A DNA stretch of 64,000 nucleotides from Paenibacillus_D tarimensis_A (GTDB lineage: Bacteria; Bacillota; Bacilli; Paenibacillales; Paenibacillaceae). How positions within the stretch are numbered: the first letter of the stretch is position 1; each line of letters starts with the position of its first letter. The notes under the pieces are model-generated. The model was not told the DNA's origin, searched no databases, and saw nothing but the letters and a program-made list of their open reading frames with translations. The stretch spans positions 4,960,001 to 5,024,000 of the forward strand of contig CP166298.1 in the NCBI GenBank assembly GCA_041281825.1, written 5' to 3'. Shown here piece after piece: positions 25,259 to 34,799 of the stretch. Both the position numbers and the translations under genes were made by a program.

Positions 25259-25879
25259 TTAGCCCACCTTTCCCATCAGATAAACTACTGTGAAGATGAA
25301 TACCCATACAACGTCGATAAAGTGCCAGTATAATCCGGCGACATATACTTTTGGCGCTGTAATGACATTCAAGCCCCTCTTGTAGACTTGCGCGATCAGA
25401 ATCGAAATCCAGATCACACCGAAAGCGACGTGGCCCCCGTGGAACCCGACCAATGTATAGAACGATGAACTGAATGCGCTCGTTGTAAATCCATGACCTT
25501 CATGGACGTAGTGATCGAATTCATAAATCTCCAATCCCAAGAAGCCGAGTCCCAACAATACCGTAACGATGAGCCAATTGATCATCGGTTTGACTTGATT
25601 GCGGTGCATCGCTTGAATCGCGAACACACTGGTCAAGCTGGATGTCAACAGGATGAAGGTAGCGATGGCAACAATCGGAAGCTGGAACAGATGATCCGCG
25701 GTTGGATTGCCTTCACCAACCTGGTGACGAAGAGCGAGGAACGCTGCAAACAGCGTACCGAACAATACCGTCTCTCCGCCGAGGAACAACCAGAATCCAA
25801 GTACTTTATTACGCCCTTCGAGGGTAGCTTTTTCCGGCTCGTGCGGCAATTGGCCGTCTACGTGCGATTGTGCGCTCAT
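25259..25879 (-). CDS. ctaE: Cytochrome c oxidase subunit III (CtaE)
   Basis: A 206-aa protein with five membrane helices, the usual form for bacterial subunit III lacking the first two helices. The conserved helix starts at LGFWLFLGGETVLFGTLFA, and later motifs are LVGFHGGHVAFGVIWISIL and LYWHFIDVVWVFIFTVVYL with the family Glu and His residues. It stabilises the catalytic core and proton uptake. The start overlaps the ctaD stop by 4 bases, indicating translational coupling. Confidence 0.92.
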   Translation of the reverse strand: MSAQSHVDGQLPHEPEKATLEGRNKVLGFWLFLGGETVLFGTLFAAFLALRHQVGEGNPTADHLFQLPIVAIATFILLTSSLTSVFAIQAMHRNQVKPMINWLIVTVLLGLGFLGLEIYEFDHYVHEGHGFTTSAFSSSFYTLVGFHGGHVAFGVIWISILIAQVYKRGLNVITAPKVYVAGLYWHFIDVVWVFIFTVVYLMGKVG

Positions 25880-27723
25880 GCTTTTACCCCCTTGTCTTCC
25901 AGTTCTTCCGGTTCGATATGGAAGCCATGATCGTCAATTACCGAACGCAGGAACATGCAGGCAAATGTAATCAGCAGGCCGGCACCGCCCACGATGTAAT
26001 TGCTGTACATAAACCCGAATCCTGCAATAAACAGACCGATAGACATAACAAACGGCAGAATCGATGGGGACGGCATATGAATCGGTCCGAGCGGTTCGGC
26101 AGGCGTCATGCCTTTATTGCCGTCCATCTTCTCTTTCCACAACGCATCGTAACCGCGAACAAGCGGCGTTTGCGCGAAGTTATACTCCGGCGCCGGGGAT
26201 GGAATCGCCCATTCGAGCGTCCGTCCGTCTTCCCAAGGATCATTGCCGGCATCCTTAGGCTTCATCGCAGTGATCACAATATTAATCAAGAATACAATTG
26301 TTCCGATACCCATCAAAATTGCGCCGACCGTACTGATCAGGTTCATTGCGTTAAAGCCTAATCCGTCTTGATACGTATAGATACGGCGCGGCATTCCGAG
26401 CAATCCCAGGAAATGCTGCACGAAGAACGTAAGATGGAATCCGATAAAAAATGTCCAGAACGTCAATTTGCCAAGGCCTTCATTCAGCATACGCCCGAAC
26501 ATCTTCGGCCACCAGTAATGTAGTCCCGCGAAGATACCGAGCACCAGGCCGCCAACAATAACGTAATGGAAATGCGCAACGACAAAGTAGGAATCGTGAT
26601 ATTGGAAATCTGCAGGCGCTGACGCGAGCATAACCCCCGTAACCCCGCCCATTACGAACGTCGGGACGAAACCGATTGCGAACAAATTCGCGCTCGTAAA
26701 CCGGATCGAACCGCCCCACATTGTAAATAGCCAGTTAAAAATCTTGATTCCGGTCGGAACCGCAATCAGCATCGTTGCGATGGAGAACAGCGCATTCGCA
26801 ATCGGGCCAAGGCCTGTCGTGAACATGTGATGCGCCCAAACCATGAAGCCCAGGAATCCGATCAGAACGGTAGCGAACACCATCGAGCTGTATCCGAACA
26901 GGCGTTTACGCGAGAACGTGGTAATAACCTCCGAAATGACACCAAACGCCGGCAAAATAAGAATATATACCTCAGGATGTCCGAAAATCCAGAAGATATG
27001 CTCCCACAACACCGCATTGCCGCCGTTGTTTACTTCGAAGAAGTTGGCGCTGAACAACCGGTCGAACATCAGTGCGACGAGACCGACGGTCAAAGCAGGG
27101 AAAGCGAAAAGAATCAGCGCGGACGTAATGAATATCGTCCATGTAAACATCGGCATCCGCATGAAGCTCATGCCCGGCGCCCGCATATTAATAATGGTGA
27201 CGAGGAAATTAATGCCCCCGATCAGTGTACCGATCCCGGCAATCTGCAGGCCGATGACGTAATAATCAACGCCATGAGTATCACTGTAAGTCGGACCAGC
27301 AAGCGGAACATACGATGTCCAGCCGGCATCCGGCGCGCCACCCGCAAACCAGCTGACATTCAAGAGCACGCCGCCGAAGAAGAAGGTCCAAAAGCCCAGC
27401 GCGTTAAGAAACGGGAATGCAACGTCGCGCGCACCGATTTGAAGCGGCACGATCGCATTCATCAAAGCGAACAGGACCGGCATCGCTGCAAGGAAGATCA
27501 TCGTCGTACCATGCATCGTCAACAATTCATTATACGTATCGGGACTTACAAAATCGTTTAACGGCTTCCATAACTGAATCCGGATCAATATCGCTTCCAG
27601 ACCGCCGATCAGGAAAAAGAAGCCGCCGGCGATCAAGTAAAGGATCCCTATTTTCTTATGGTCAACCGTCGTCAGCCAATCCATCAGGCCGCTATAACGT
27701 TTAACCGTATGTCCGTGAGCCAA
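25876..27723 (-). CDS. ctaD: Cytochrome c oxidase subunit I (CtaD)
   Basis: This 615-aa subunit has at least 13 hydrophobic segments. It reduces oxygen at the heme a3/CuB site and pumps protons. Visible motifs are the low-spin heme ligand region (LTMHGTTMIFLAAMP), the CuB His-Tyr segment WIFGHPEVYILILP, the K-channel region, the heme a3 and a ligands in VAHFHYVIVGG, and a C-terminal extension with two further helices as in Bacillus CtaD. The size is normal. GGAGGAAC stands before the start, 27 bases after the ctaC stop. Confidence 0.95.
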   Translation of the reverse strand: MAHGHTVKRYSGLMDWLTTVDHKKIGILYLIAGGFFFLIGGLEAILIRIQLWKPLNDFVSPDTYNELLTMHGTTMIFLAAMPVLFALMNAIVPLQIGARDVAFPFLNALGFWTFFFGGVLLNVSWFAGGAPDAGWTSYVPLAGPTYSDTHGVDYYVIGLQIAGIGTLIGGINFLVTIINMRAPGMSFMRMPMFTWTIFITSALILFAFPALTVGLVALMFDRLFSANFFEVNNGGNAVLWEHIFWIFGHPEVYILILPAFGVISEVITTFSRKRLFGYSSMVFATVLIGFLGFMVWAHHMFTTGLGPIANALFSIATMLIAVPTGIKIFNWLFTMWGGSIRFTSANLFAIGFVPTFVMGGVTGVMLASAPADFQYHDSYFVVAHFHYVIVGGLVLGIFAGLHYWWPKMFGRMLNEGLGKLTFWTFFIGFHLTFFVQHFLGLLGMPRRIYTYQDGLGFNAMNLISTVGAILMGIGTIVFLINIVITAMKPKDAGNDPWEDGRTLEWAIPSPAPEYNFAQTPLVRGYDALWKEKMDGNKGMTPAEPLGPIHMPSPSILPFVMSIGLFIAGFGFMYSNYIVGGAGLLITFACMFLRSVIDDHGFHIEPEELEDKGVKA

Positions 27724-27749
27724 GGTTGTTCCTCCTTATCACCTTTATA

Positions 27750-28793
27750 TTAATAATCCAGCTTCTGGTCAGCCAGATACTGAGCAATCGCTTCAATTTC
27801 CTGCTCGGTTAGATCCACTTTCGGCATTTGGTTACCGGGCTTCACTTCTTGCGGGTCTGAAATCCAGCGAACAAGATTATCATACACGGTTCCTTCGTTC
27901 GCATATTTCGGATCGTCGGTATTGACCAGGAATCCTGCTACCGCTTCCCGGTCTCCCATACCGGTCAGATTCGGATACAGCAATCCGCCGCGGTCGCCGA
28001 CGGCATGGCAGGTCAAGCATTCGCTTGCGAACTTCTCGGCAATTGCAGGATCTTCAGGCATAGCTGCCGGAGCCTTCATCGCAGCCACCCAGCGATTAAA
28101 CGAAGCTTCGTCCACAGCTTTCACTTTAAAGTCCATGTATGCGTGAGACGGACCGCAAAGCTCTGCGCACTTTCCTAAATACACACCAGGCTTAGGCGCT
28201 TCGAAGTACATCCGGTTGACGTTGCCGCCGGGATTCGTATCGATCTTGCCGGCCAATGAAGGAATCCAGAAGGAGTGAAGCACATCAGCCGTCTTCGCCT
28301 CGATGGAGATGACCGCATTGGTCGGAATAATCATTTCCTGCGCAGTTTTCACACCATGCTGCGGATACTCGAACTCCCACCAGTATTGGTGAGCAGTGAC
28401 TTTAATTTGTACTGCAGTTTCATCCTTGCTGTAGTCCTGAGCAAGTCCGAAAACCGATTTAACAGTCGGAACGCCAAGCACGACGAGCAGCAGAAGCGGT
28501 ATAACCGTCCATATAATTTCGAGCTTGTGGTTTCCTTCAACCTGAACCGGGATCTTGTTATCGCCGGGACGTCTACGGAAACGGATGAGCACATAAATAG
28601 CAATAGCGAACACGACAGCGACCACAAAAATCATGATCGAAATCGACAATTTCATTAGTCCGAACTGCTCTTCAGCTACCGGCCCTTGCGGATTGAGCGT
28701 GGACAAGTCCTCTCGACCGCATGCCGACAGCAGCAAGGCCATAGCGCCAAGCAGCGGCAGAAGCCGTTTTACAACACGCCACCGATTCATCAT
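27750..28793 (-). CDS. ctaC: Cytochrome c oxidase subunit II with fused cytochrome c (CtaC)
   Basis: A 347-aa lipoprotein with signal LLGAMALLLSAC (lipid-modified Cys near 25), then two membrane helices (KLSISIMIFVVAVVFAIAIY; IIWTVIPLLLLVVLGVPTV). The cupredoxin domain carries the CuA ligands (CAELCGPSH at about 209-217; HSFWIPSLAGK earlier). The C-terminal cytochrome c domain has the heme motif CLTCH (about 259-263) and Met ligand region GNQMPK, so the enzyme is caa3-type. The first ATG of a pair at 28793 is chosen after GTGGGGTAG; the frame upstream to 28892 lacks a ribosome binding site. It is the first gene of the operon. No ctaA/ctaB is in the window. Confidence 0.94.
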   Translation of the reverse strand: MMNRWRVVKRLLPLLGAMALLLSACGREDLSTLNPQGPVAEEQFGLMKLSISIMIFVVAVVFAIAIYVLIRFRRRPGDNKIPVQVEGNHKLEIIWTVIPLLLLVVLGVPTVKSVFGLAQDYSKDETAVQIKVTAHQYWWEFEYPQHGVKTAQEMIIPTNAVISIEAKTADVLHSFWIPSLAGKIDTNPGGNVNRMYFEAPKPGVYLGKCAELCGPSHAYMDFKVKAVDEASFNRWVAAMKAPAAMPEDPAIAEKFASECLTCHAVGDRGGLLYPNLTGMGDREAVAGFLVNTDDPKYANEGTVYDNLVRWISDPQEVKPGNQMPKVDLTEQEIEAIAQYLADQKLDY

Positions 28794-29394
28794 TGATCTA
28801 CCCCACTTTTGACATTTTCTACAGTTGCCCAAGCCTAACCGACTGCGGTTTCCAAACCGCAGGCAGAAACCGTTGCAGCCCTGTGGCGGCAACGTTCATG
28901 AAACCGGATAAGTATGTATAGCATCGATTCCCTTATACATTCTTATCAAATCGCAAAGCATGGTCAGATGCCCGGAATACCTCTAGCCCCGGCGTCGCGG
29001 AGCCTGTCACTTGCCGTCCGGCAGGAAGCGGCAACCTTTGGCAATCTTCTGTGCCTGTCGAATTGAATTCGACTGCGGCGTGCGGCAAACTGCGGTTAAC
29101 ACTGATGTACAGACAACCCTGCAACATAAATCACACTTAATTAAATATAAAGTTGAAGACCCTATTTGTCAATGTTCCAGGGAGAGTTCACAAATTGTTC
29201 TCAAACCTGTCGTATCAAGCATTTTCAGGAATTTTTGCCCGTTTCCTTCCCAGATTTTCGGCAGGATGTCTTCCTATACATTGTTCGCCTTTTCAATGGT
29301 CAATTATGTATGTCGGGAGGGTGTATATTTCAAAGCCGCCGGCAAAAGCTAATCAAAGATGCAGTAGCTTTATCTCATTGAGACCGAGAAGTGG
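28794..29394. other. 600-bp leader/intergenic region upstream of ctaC
   Basis: No gene is supported. A perfect 20-bp palindrome (CTGCGGTTTCCAAACCGCAG, 28843-28862) lies 50 bases before ctaC and may be a regulatory or RNA hairpin. No clear promoter could be fixed; the oxidase operon promoter is presumably here. Confidence 0.45.
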
Positions 29395-29482
29395 AGAGAC
29401 TTACATCGGGGAGACTTACAGCGGAGACACTTAGAGCTCCGACTAAAGATCCCTATGTCATGTTCAAAGATTCCTATGTCAG
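29395..29482. repeat. Left arm of an ~80-bp complex inverted repeat
   Basis: Ordered sub-repeats: GAGAGACTTACATC, GGGAGACTTACAGC, GGAGACACTTAGAGCTCCG, then AAAGATCCCTATGTCA and CAAAGATTCCTATGTCA. The same blocks recur in inverse orientation at 30961-31040. The ribosome binding site of the lipoprotein gene follows directly, so the arm probably carries its promoter. Confidence 0.75.
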
Positions 29483-29497
29483 GAGGATTGTCGAATC

Positions 29498-30271
29498 ATG
29501 AAATCCCGATACCGCGGTTCGCGCATCGCCGTTTCCGGAACGTACCGGCCTTTCTGTTTTGGACTTATGTTTGCATTGATCGTTCTGTCCGCACTGTCCG
29601 CCTGTAATTATGAACGGAAAGTCCAGGACAGCGATTTCGATTACGGCGCACAGCAAAAAAACGATCCGAAGATGATCGGCAGCCGGCTCTACGGGCCGTT
29701 AACGGGAAATCCGAAACAGCACGATAACAAGTACTTCGAATACAGCTCGATGCTATCCCGGGAAGTATCGACGATTAACGGCGTTGCCACTGCGCTCGTC
29801 ATGATTACCGACAAAAACGCTTATGCCGGTATTGCGCTGGATTGGACCGCAGTAGGCACAAAACGGGCAGGCGGCTCTGAGATGCGGGAGCAAAACAATA
29901 CCGGGACCAACGAAGGGGTATATAATGGAAGAGACGGTTCGCCGTTCTACAACAATCAAAAGCTGTTGACGCCTTATAATTCCTACTTCACGGTCAACGA
30001 TCACACCATGATTTCCGCTGAACTGAAGCAAACAATCGCCCGCAAAATACGTCAGCTGTGTCCGCGGGTTGAAGAGGTGCATATATCGGCCAATCGCGAA
30101 TTCGTCAATGAAATGACCGATTATGCAAGAGAGGCGTGGCTAGGTCATTCCTTAACGCCATGGGTGAATGAATTCAATACCTTCGTAAAGTATCAGTTTG
30201 ACGGGGGAAAAAAGATGCCGATCTCGATTAATGAACTTATGGGCCGTCGGCCAAGCAATCTGATCGAGTAG
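29498..30271 (+). CDS. YhcN/YlaJ-family sporulation lipoprotein
   Basis: This 257-aa protein has a signal peptide ending in LSALSAC (lipobox, Cys near 36). The mature part carries the YhcN/YlaJ domain, visible as SREVSTINGVATALVMITDK, NAYAGIALDWTAVG, LCPRVEEVHISANREFVNEM and YAREAWLGHSLTPWVNEF. Proteins of this group are found in the spore inner membrane or cortex of Bacillales; their exact role is not settled. AGGAGG lies 11 bases before the ATG. It is bracketed by the complex inverted repeats at 29395 and 30961 and ends in a terminator at 30290. Confidence 0.8.
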   Translation: MKSRYRGSRIAVSGTYRPFCFGLMFALIVLSALSACNYERKVQDSDFDYGAQQKNDPKMIGSRLYGPLTGNPKQHDNKYFEYSSMLSREVSTINGVATALVMITDKNAYAGIALDWTAVGTKRAGGSEMREQNNTGTNEGVYNGRDGSPFYNNQKLLTPYNSYFTVNDHTMISAELKQTIARKIRQLCPRVEEVHISANREFVNEMTDYAREAWLGHSLTPWVNEFNTFVKYQFDGGKKMPISINELMGRRPSNLIE

Positions 30272-30289
30272 ACAACTGCATTAATAATC

Positions 30290-30328
30290 GGAAAGCCCGG
30301 GTTCAACGAACTTCGGGCCTTTGTTTTT
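30290..30328 (+). terminator. Terminator of the YhcN-type gene
   Basis: An AAAGCCCG.. / ..CGGGCCTTT stem is followed by GTTTTTG, 20 bases after the stop. Confidence 0.75.
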
Positions 30329-30430
30329 GCAGCAAGCGTAAACGGCTTCGCCGTCCTCTGGCGGCTAAGCTTCGTTTCTCGGAGAATTCTAAGCAGATAT
30401 AAGTGTGAAACTTATAATTTCTAAGAATTC

Positions 30431-30465
30431 AAAAAAAACCTTGCCTGCAGCAGGCAAGGTTATCG
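30431..30465 (-). terminator. Terminator of the 61-aa gene
   Basis: On the minus strand AACCTTGCCTGC / GCAGGCAAGGTT is followed by TTTTTT. It is convergent with the terminator at 30290. Confidence 0.8.
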
Positions 30466-30556
30466 GTTATATACACGATTTATCCGGATTTGTGAAAGCC
30501 GCACGTTCCCATATCAATCAAGCTGCTGATTCCGCAGCGTCCTATACTGGGATACG

Positions 30557-30742
30557 TTAACTAACCGAGTTGATCTTTCCGAGTTCTACCTCGACGAGTG
30601 AGGTTAATTCGTCCTCGTATCCTCCCGTGATCCGGTATTTGCGGATATAATCGCGAACGAACTTGCGCGGGTCCTTCGGTTGGAAAATTCTTGTCAGTTC
30701 CCTCAGGCTTTCCTTGACTTCATTATGGCCTCTCTTTGCCAT
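30557..30742 (-). CDS. Small basic protein (61 aa), unknown
   Basis: A soluble, highly charged protein (AKRGHNEVKESLRELTRIFQ, KDPRKFVRDYIRKYRITGG, ELTSLVEVELGKI). The ATG at 30742 follows GGGAGGGG, which fixes the start over an ATG 15 bases upstream. I recognise no family. It lies with the YhcN gene inside the pair of inverted repeats and is convergent with it. Confidence 0.65.
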   Translation of the reverse strand: MAKRGHNEVKESLRELTRIFQPKDPRKFVRDYIRKYRITGGYEDELTSLVEVELGKINSVS

Positions 30743-30960
30743 GAAATCCCCTCCCATTCATCGGATGGTCGTTCTAAATCCATGTACGAGAATGCAGACG
30801 GCGCACTTGCCGCTTGCCCTGTCATTATTTAGCGTCAGAAATCCATTCGGTGCAGGCAATCCATGGTCAGCCGGATATATATATTTGTATGCTTTAGTTC
30901 ATTATACCAGTTTAAGGTGACGGAGAAAAGACAATCAGCCCGGTTAACAAATTCTTCTTC

Positions 30961-31040
30961 CATGACATAGGGATCTTTGAGCACAACATAGGGATCTTTG
31001 AGCGGAGCTCAAAGTCTCTCTGCTTCACAAAGTCTCTCAG
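30961..31040. repeat. Right arm of the complex inverted repeat
   Basis: Read on the minus strand it gives GAGAGACTTTGTGAAGC, GAGAGACTTTGAGCTCCG, CTCAAAGATCCCTATGTTG and CTCAAAGATCCCTATGTCA, in the same order as the left arm at 29395-29482. Confidence 0.75.
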
Positions 31041-31055
31041 CTTATGCTGGAAGCC

Positions 31056-31199
31056 TCAATCCTCCGTTTGACGGTCCTTGGGCGGCGGAGGCCGATCGGA
31101 AGATGCTGCGGATACCAATCGCAAGTAGGCGATGACGCCGACTACAGCGACCAGAATGCCGAACGCGATCAGCAGCCAAGTTACCCATCCTTCAATCAT
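31056..31199 (-). CDS. Tiny single-helix membrane protein (47 aa)
   Basis: An ATG at 31199 follows GGGGAGG. The product begins MIEGWVTW, has one membrane helix (LLIAFGILVAVVGVIAYL) and a polar proline-rich tail (RPPPPKDRQTED). I recognise no family. It lies 110 bases downstream of the acyl-CoA ligase gene, on the same strand, and may be the last member of the fad operon. Confidence 0.55.
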   Translation of the reverse strand: MIEGWVTWLLIAFGILVAVVGVIAYLRLVSAASSDRPPPPKDRQTED

Positions 31200-31307
31200 C
31201 CCTCCTCATCCTCCCCATTTTCCATTTTATAGGGATAATTATATCGGAAAGCCACCTCCGTTTCAATGCGACTCCCTGTCACATTCCATATTTCGGTCAT
31301 GCGCAAA

Positions 31308-33005
31308 TTATTTTGAACCGGGGCTTTCTTCTTCATCCTCCTCCAGCAACTTACGGCGCAGCACTTTACCGACCAGCGACTTTGGAAGCGAATCGCGAAA
31401 CGCATAAACATGCGGAACTTTATAAGGGGCCAGCCTTTCCCTGCACCATTGATCGAGCTGCATCCGGGAAACGCTCCATCCGTTCTTGACGACAATAAAC
31501 GCTTTGACGGTTTCTCCCCGATACGGATCCTTCACTCCGACCACAGCAGCCTCCAGGACGGCCGGATGCTCAAAAAGCACCTCCTCGACGTCTCTTGGAT
31601 AGACATTATACCCGCTGGCTATGATAACTTCCTTCTTCCGGTCGACGATCGTAAAGAATCCGTCTTCATCCATTGTCGCAAGATCTCCGGTGTACAACCA
31701 GCCGTCCTTCAGCACGGAAGCCGTTTCTTCCGGACGTTTCCAGTATCCCAACATCACCTGAGGTCCTTTAACGATAAGCTCCCCGATTTCTCCAGGCGCC
31801 AGCGGCTCACCCGTTTCCGGATTGACCACAGCAGCCTCCGTATCCGGCAGCGGAATGCCGATTGTGCCGTGCTTGCGCTCCCCCCAGATCGGATTGCAAT
31901 GCGTTACGGGGGACGTCTCGGTCAGCCCATAGCCTTCAATCAGCCTGCCGCCGGACAAGGCTTCGAATCTTTCCTGCACCTCTAGCGGCAATGCGGCCGC
32001 CCCGCTGATGCAAACCTCGATTGAAGACATGTCGGTTCCAGGCGTATCCGGGTGATGAAGCAGCCCGATATACATGGTCGGCGCTCCTGGAAATATCGTC
32101 GGTCGAAGCTTGCGGATCGTCTGCAATATCATCTCCAGCTCAAAGCGGGGGACCAGGATCAACAGACCCGCCCGCATCGCGGACTGATTCATCAGCACCG
32201 TCAATCCGAAGACATGGAATAGCGGAAGAGCTGCAAGGAACCTTTCGCGCGCTTGCGTTGCTTTATAACACCAGGCTGCCGTCTGAACCGTATTCGCCAC
32301 CAAATTGCTGTGCGTCAGCATAACGCCTTTGGGCATGCCGGTCGTTCCGCCGGTATATTGCAGCACCGCCAAATCCTTCGACGGATCCAACACGGAGGTG
32401 ACGGGAGCCGCGTCCGCCTCTCCGAGAAATCGTTTATACGCAATAACCCCTCTAGTCCCGTACGGAACATTCGGACGATGGCCGTCTTTTCGCTGTTTAA
32501 TCGGATAGAGCAGGTTCTTCGGAAACGGTAGGCCGTCTTTAATGGAAGTAATTATAATATGCTTCAGTTCCGGCACCGTTCCCTTATCCATCACTTTGCT
32601 CAATCTTCCGTATAACAGATCAAGCGTTACAATGGCTTTTGCCCCGCTGTCGCGAAGCTGATGCTCCAGCTCGCGTTCTACATACAGCGGGTTCGTCTGA
32701 ACGACAACCGCGCCAAGCAGCAAGGTTCCGAAATAAGCCGTCACCGTTTGCGGACAATTCGGAAGCATAACCGCAACCCGGTCTCCTTTTCCGATCCCCA
32801 GCCCTTTGAGCGCGTTGCCCATCCGATGAACGGCGTTGAGCAGCTCCCGGTAATTGATCGTTTTTCCCAAAAAATGCAACGCCGGACGATCAGGATACGA
32901 AGCTGCCGCTTCGAGCAGAAACTGCGCCGCATTCTGTTCCGGATAAGACAGCGAAGGCGGCACTTCCTCCGGATAATGGGCAAGCCAAGGCTTCGAAGCG
33001 CTCAT
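31308..33005 (-). CDS. lcfA: Long-chain acyl-CoA ligase (FadD/LcfA type)
   Basis: A 565-aa AMP-forming ligase that activates fatty acids with ATP and CoA. Adenylation motifs are present: the P-loop YTGGTTGMPKG (about 213-223), EGYGLTETSPVTHC (about 340-353), GWLYTGDLATMDEDGFF (about 430) and the C-terminal catalytic Lys region KSLVGKVLRRKL. The length is normal for LcfA. The start overlaps the fadE stop by 4 bases, so it belongs to the beta-oxidation operon. The chain-length range is not readable from sequence. Confidence 0.9.
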   Translation of the reverse strand: MSASKPWLAHYPEEVPPSLSYPEQNAAQFLLEAAASYPDRPALHFLGKTINYRELLNAVHRMGNALKGLGIGKGDRVAVMLPNCPQTVTAYFGTLLLGAVVVQTNPLYVERELEHQLRDSGAKAIVTLDLLYGRLSKVMDKGTVPELKHIIITSIKDGLPFPKNLLYPIKQRKDGHRPNVPYGTRGVIAYKRFLGEADAAPVTSVLDPSKDLAVLQYTGGTTGMPKGVMLTHSNLVANTVQTAAWCYKATQARERFLAALPLFHVFGLTVLMNQSAMRAGLLILVPRFELEMILQTIRKLRPTIFPGAPTMYIGLLHHPDTPGTDMSSIEVCISGAAALPLEVQERFEALSGGRLIEGYGLTETSPVTHCNPIWGERKHGTIGIPLPDTEAAVVNPETGEPLAPGEIGELIVKGPQVMLGYWKRPEETASVLKDGWLYTGDLATMDEDGFFTIVDRKKEVIIASGYNVYPRDVEEVLFEHPAVLEAAVVGVKDPYRGETVKAFIVVKNGWSVSRMQLDQWCRERLAPYKVPHVYAFRDSLPKSLVGKVLRRKLLEEDEEESPGSK

Positions 33006-34798
33006 CGGCCTCCCTCCCGCGTCACATACTGGCTGCTTCGGATAACTTGAGCGGCGATCTCGCGTTTGATCGCAATGGTATCGGAAGGAGGACAGCGCAT
33101 CAGCTTTTTCAGAATGGACAACTGCATTTGCAGCGCATCTCCCTGTTCCAGCGATGCCAGCAGCGTCTTGGCCATCCGGTCGATCCGCTCGGCCGCTTCC
33201 TGCACGTATACTTGCGTCATACTGACTGCAAACTTTCCCGAACCCGTGTCGCCCGCTCCGCCCTCAATCATCTTTTTCGTTCTCAGCAGCGCGCTTTCCA
33301 TTGCAAAGATCTCAATCATCATGTCCGCCAGAATGCACAGCGCTTCCTGCTCCTGCTCCAGTCTTAACCCGTATTTCTGAACGGCCAGCCCGCCAACGGC
33401 AAGAAATGTCTTTTTTGCTTGAGCGAGCTTGTAGCTTTCCTTGGACAGCACACGCTGAAAAGACGGAAGCGGCATCGGCTGCAGCAGCTCGTTTTGCAGC
33501 GTCCGCGCTTTGCGGAGCAGCGGCAGATCGCCCTTGAGCGCCTTCTTCATTAATGTGCCGGGAATGAGCATACGGTTAATTTCGTTCGTTCCTTCGAAGA
33601 TCCGGTTAATCCGGGCATCCCGGTAAATCCGTTCAATTTTATATTCCTTGATATAACCGTATCCGCCATGAATTTGAATGCCTTCATCGGCAACCGCATC
33701 CAGCACTTCGGTGGCGAATACTTTTACAATCGAGCATTCCAGCGCGTACTCGCCGATCGCGTCGGCCAGGTGCCTGCCGGAATCCGCCGCGTCCGGATCA
33801 GCGGACTGCAAGGTTCCGTCGATTAGGCCCGCTACCCGGTACACCATACTCTCAAGTACATAAACGGCAATGTTCATGTCGGCCAGCTTGGCGCCGATTA
33901 ATGGAAACGAAGCGATCGGCCTGCCGAACTGCTTCCTTGTGCTTGCGTAAGACGCTGCCAGTGAGATCGTCTCCTTCGCCGCTCCCAGGCAGCCTGCGCC
34001 AAGCTTGAATCGTCCGATGTTCAAAATATTAAAAGCAATCAGATGCCCCTTACCGACCTCGCCGAGAACGTTCTCCTTAGGTACGGGCACATCCTCCAGA
34101 AATAAAGGACATGTGGATGAGCCTTTAATCCCCATCTTATGCTCTTCCGGTCCGACACTAAAGCCGGGGTAGCCCCGTTCGACAATGAACGCGGTAAAAT
34201 AATCGCCGTCGACCTTCGCATATACGATGAAAATATCCGCGAAGCCCGCATTCGTGATGTACAGCTTGGAACCGTTCAGTACATAGTGCTTGCCGTCCGG
34301 AGACAATCTGGCCGTCGTCCGCGCGCCCAGCGCATCGGAACCGGAGGCCGGTTCCGTCAGACAGTAAGCCGCAATTCGTGTGCCCGCGGCCAGATCGGGC
34401 AAATATTTCCGCTTCTGTGCGGCAGTACCGAAGAAGACGATCGGCAGCGTGCCGATTCCCGTATGAGCGCCTACCGAAAGCGCAAAAGACGACGCAGGAG
34501 CCAACGTCTCGGACAGCAATGTCGTGCTGACCTTATCCAGTCCGAGACCCCCGTATGCTTCGGGCACATCGGCCCCGAGAAGTCCAAGTTTCCCCGCTTC
34601 ACGAAGCAGACGCACCGTCAGCGCATAATCTAGCGATTCAATTTGCGCATCGTTCGGGAAGATCTCCCCTTCCACGAACGACCGTGCCGCCTCCGCAATC
34701 ATCCGCTGCTCTTCCGTGAAGTCTTCCGGCGTGACGACAAATTCAGGCGACGTGTCCTCGATGACGAAACGGCCGCCTGAGCGCTCTGTATGCGCCAT
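33002..34798 (-). CDS. fadE: Acyl-CoA dehydrogenase, FadE type
   Basis: This 598-aa flavoprotein catalyses the first dehydrogenation of beta-oxidation and passes electrons to ETF. The acyl-CoA dehydrogenase core is visible: AYCLTEPASGSDALGARTTA (FAD/substrate site), SSTCPLFLEDVPVPKENVLG, STRKQFGRPIASFPLIGAKL, IHGGYGYIKEYKIERIYRDA with the catalytic region, and FEGTNEINRMLIPG. The extra C-terminal helical domain gives the roughly 600-residue size of B. subtilis FadE. The ATG at 34798 follows AAAGGAGTG; the frame upstream to 34912 overlaps fadA and has no ribosome binding site. Confidence 0.92.
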   Translation of the reverse strand: MAHTERSGGRFVIEDTSPEFVVTPEDFTEEQRMIAEAARSFVEGEIFPNDAQIESLDYALTVRLLREAGKLGLLGADVPEAYGGLGLDKVSTTLLSETLAPASSFALSVGAHTGIGTLPIVFFGTAAQKRKYLPDLAAGTRIAAYCLTEPASGSDALGARTTARLSPDGKHYVLNGSKLYITNAGFADIFIVYAKVDGDYFTAFIVERGYPGFSVGPEEHKMGIKGSSTCPLFLEDVPVPKENVLGEVGKGHLIAFNILNIGRFKLGAGCLGAAKETISLAASYASTRKQFGRPIASFPLIGAKLADMNIAVYVLESMVYRVAGLIDGTLQSADPDAADSGRHLADAIGEYALECSIVKVFATEVLDAVADEGIQIHGGYGYIKEYKIERIYRDARINRIFEGTNEINRMLIPGTLMKKALKGDLPLLRKARTLQNELLQPMPLPSFQRVLSKESYKLAQAKKTFLAVGGLAVQKYGLRLEQEQEALCILADMMIEIFAMESALLRTKKMIEGGAGDTGSGKFAVSMTQVYVQEAAERIDRMAKTLLASLEQGDALQMQLSILKKLMRCPPSDTIAIKREIAAQVIRSSQYVTREGGR

Positions 34799-34799
34799 A

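Noticed and set aside
29011..29434. Overlapping plus-strand frames upstream of the lipoprotein gene
   Set aside because: Poor starts, no domains, and overlap with the inverted-repeat arm; more likely non-coding leader.
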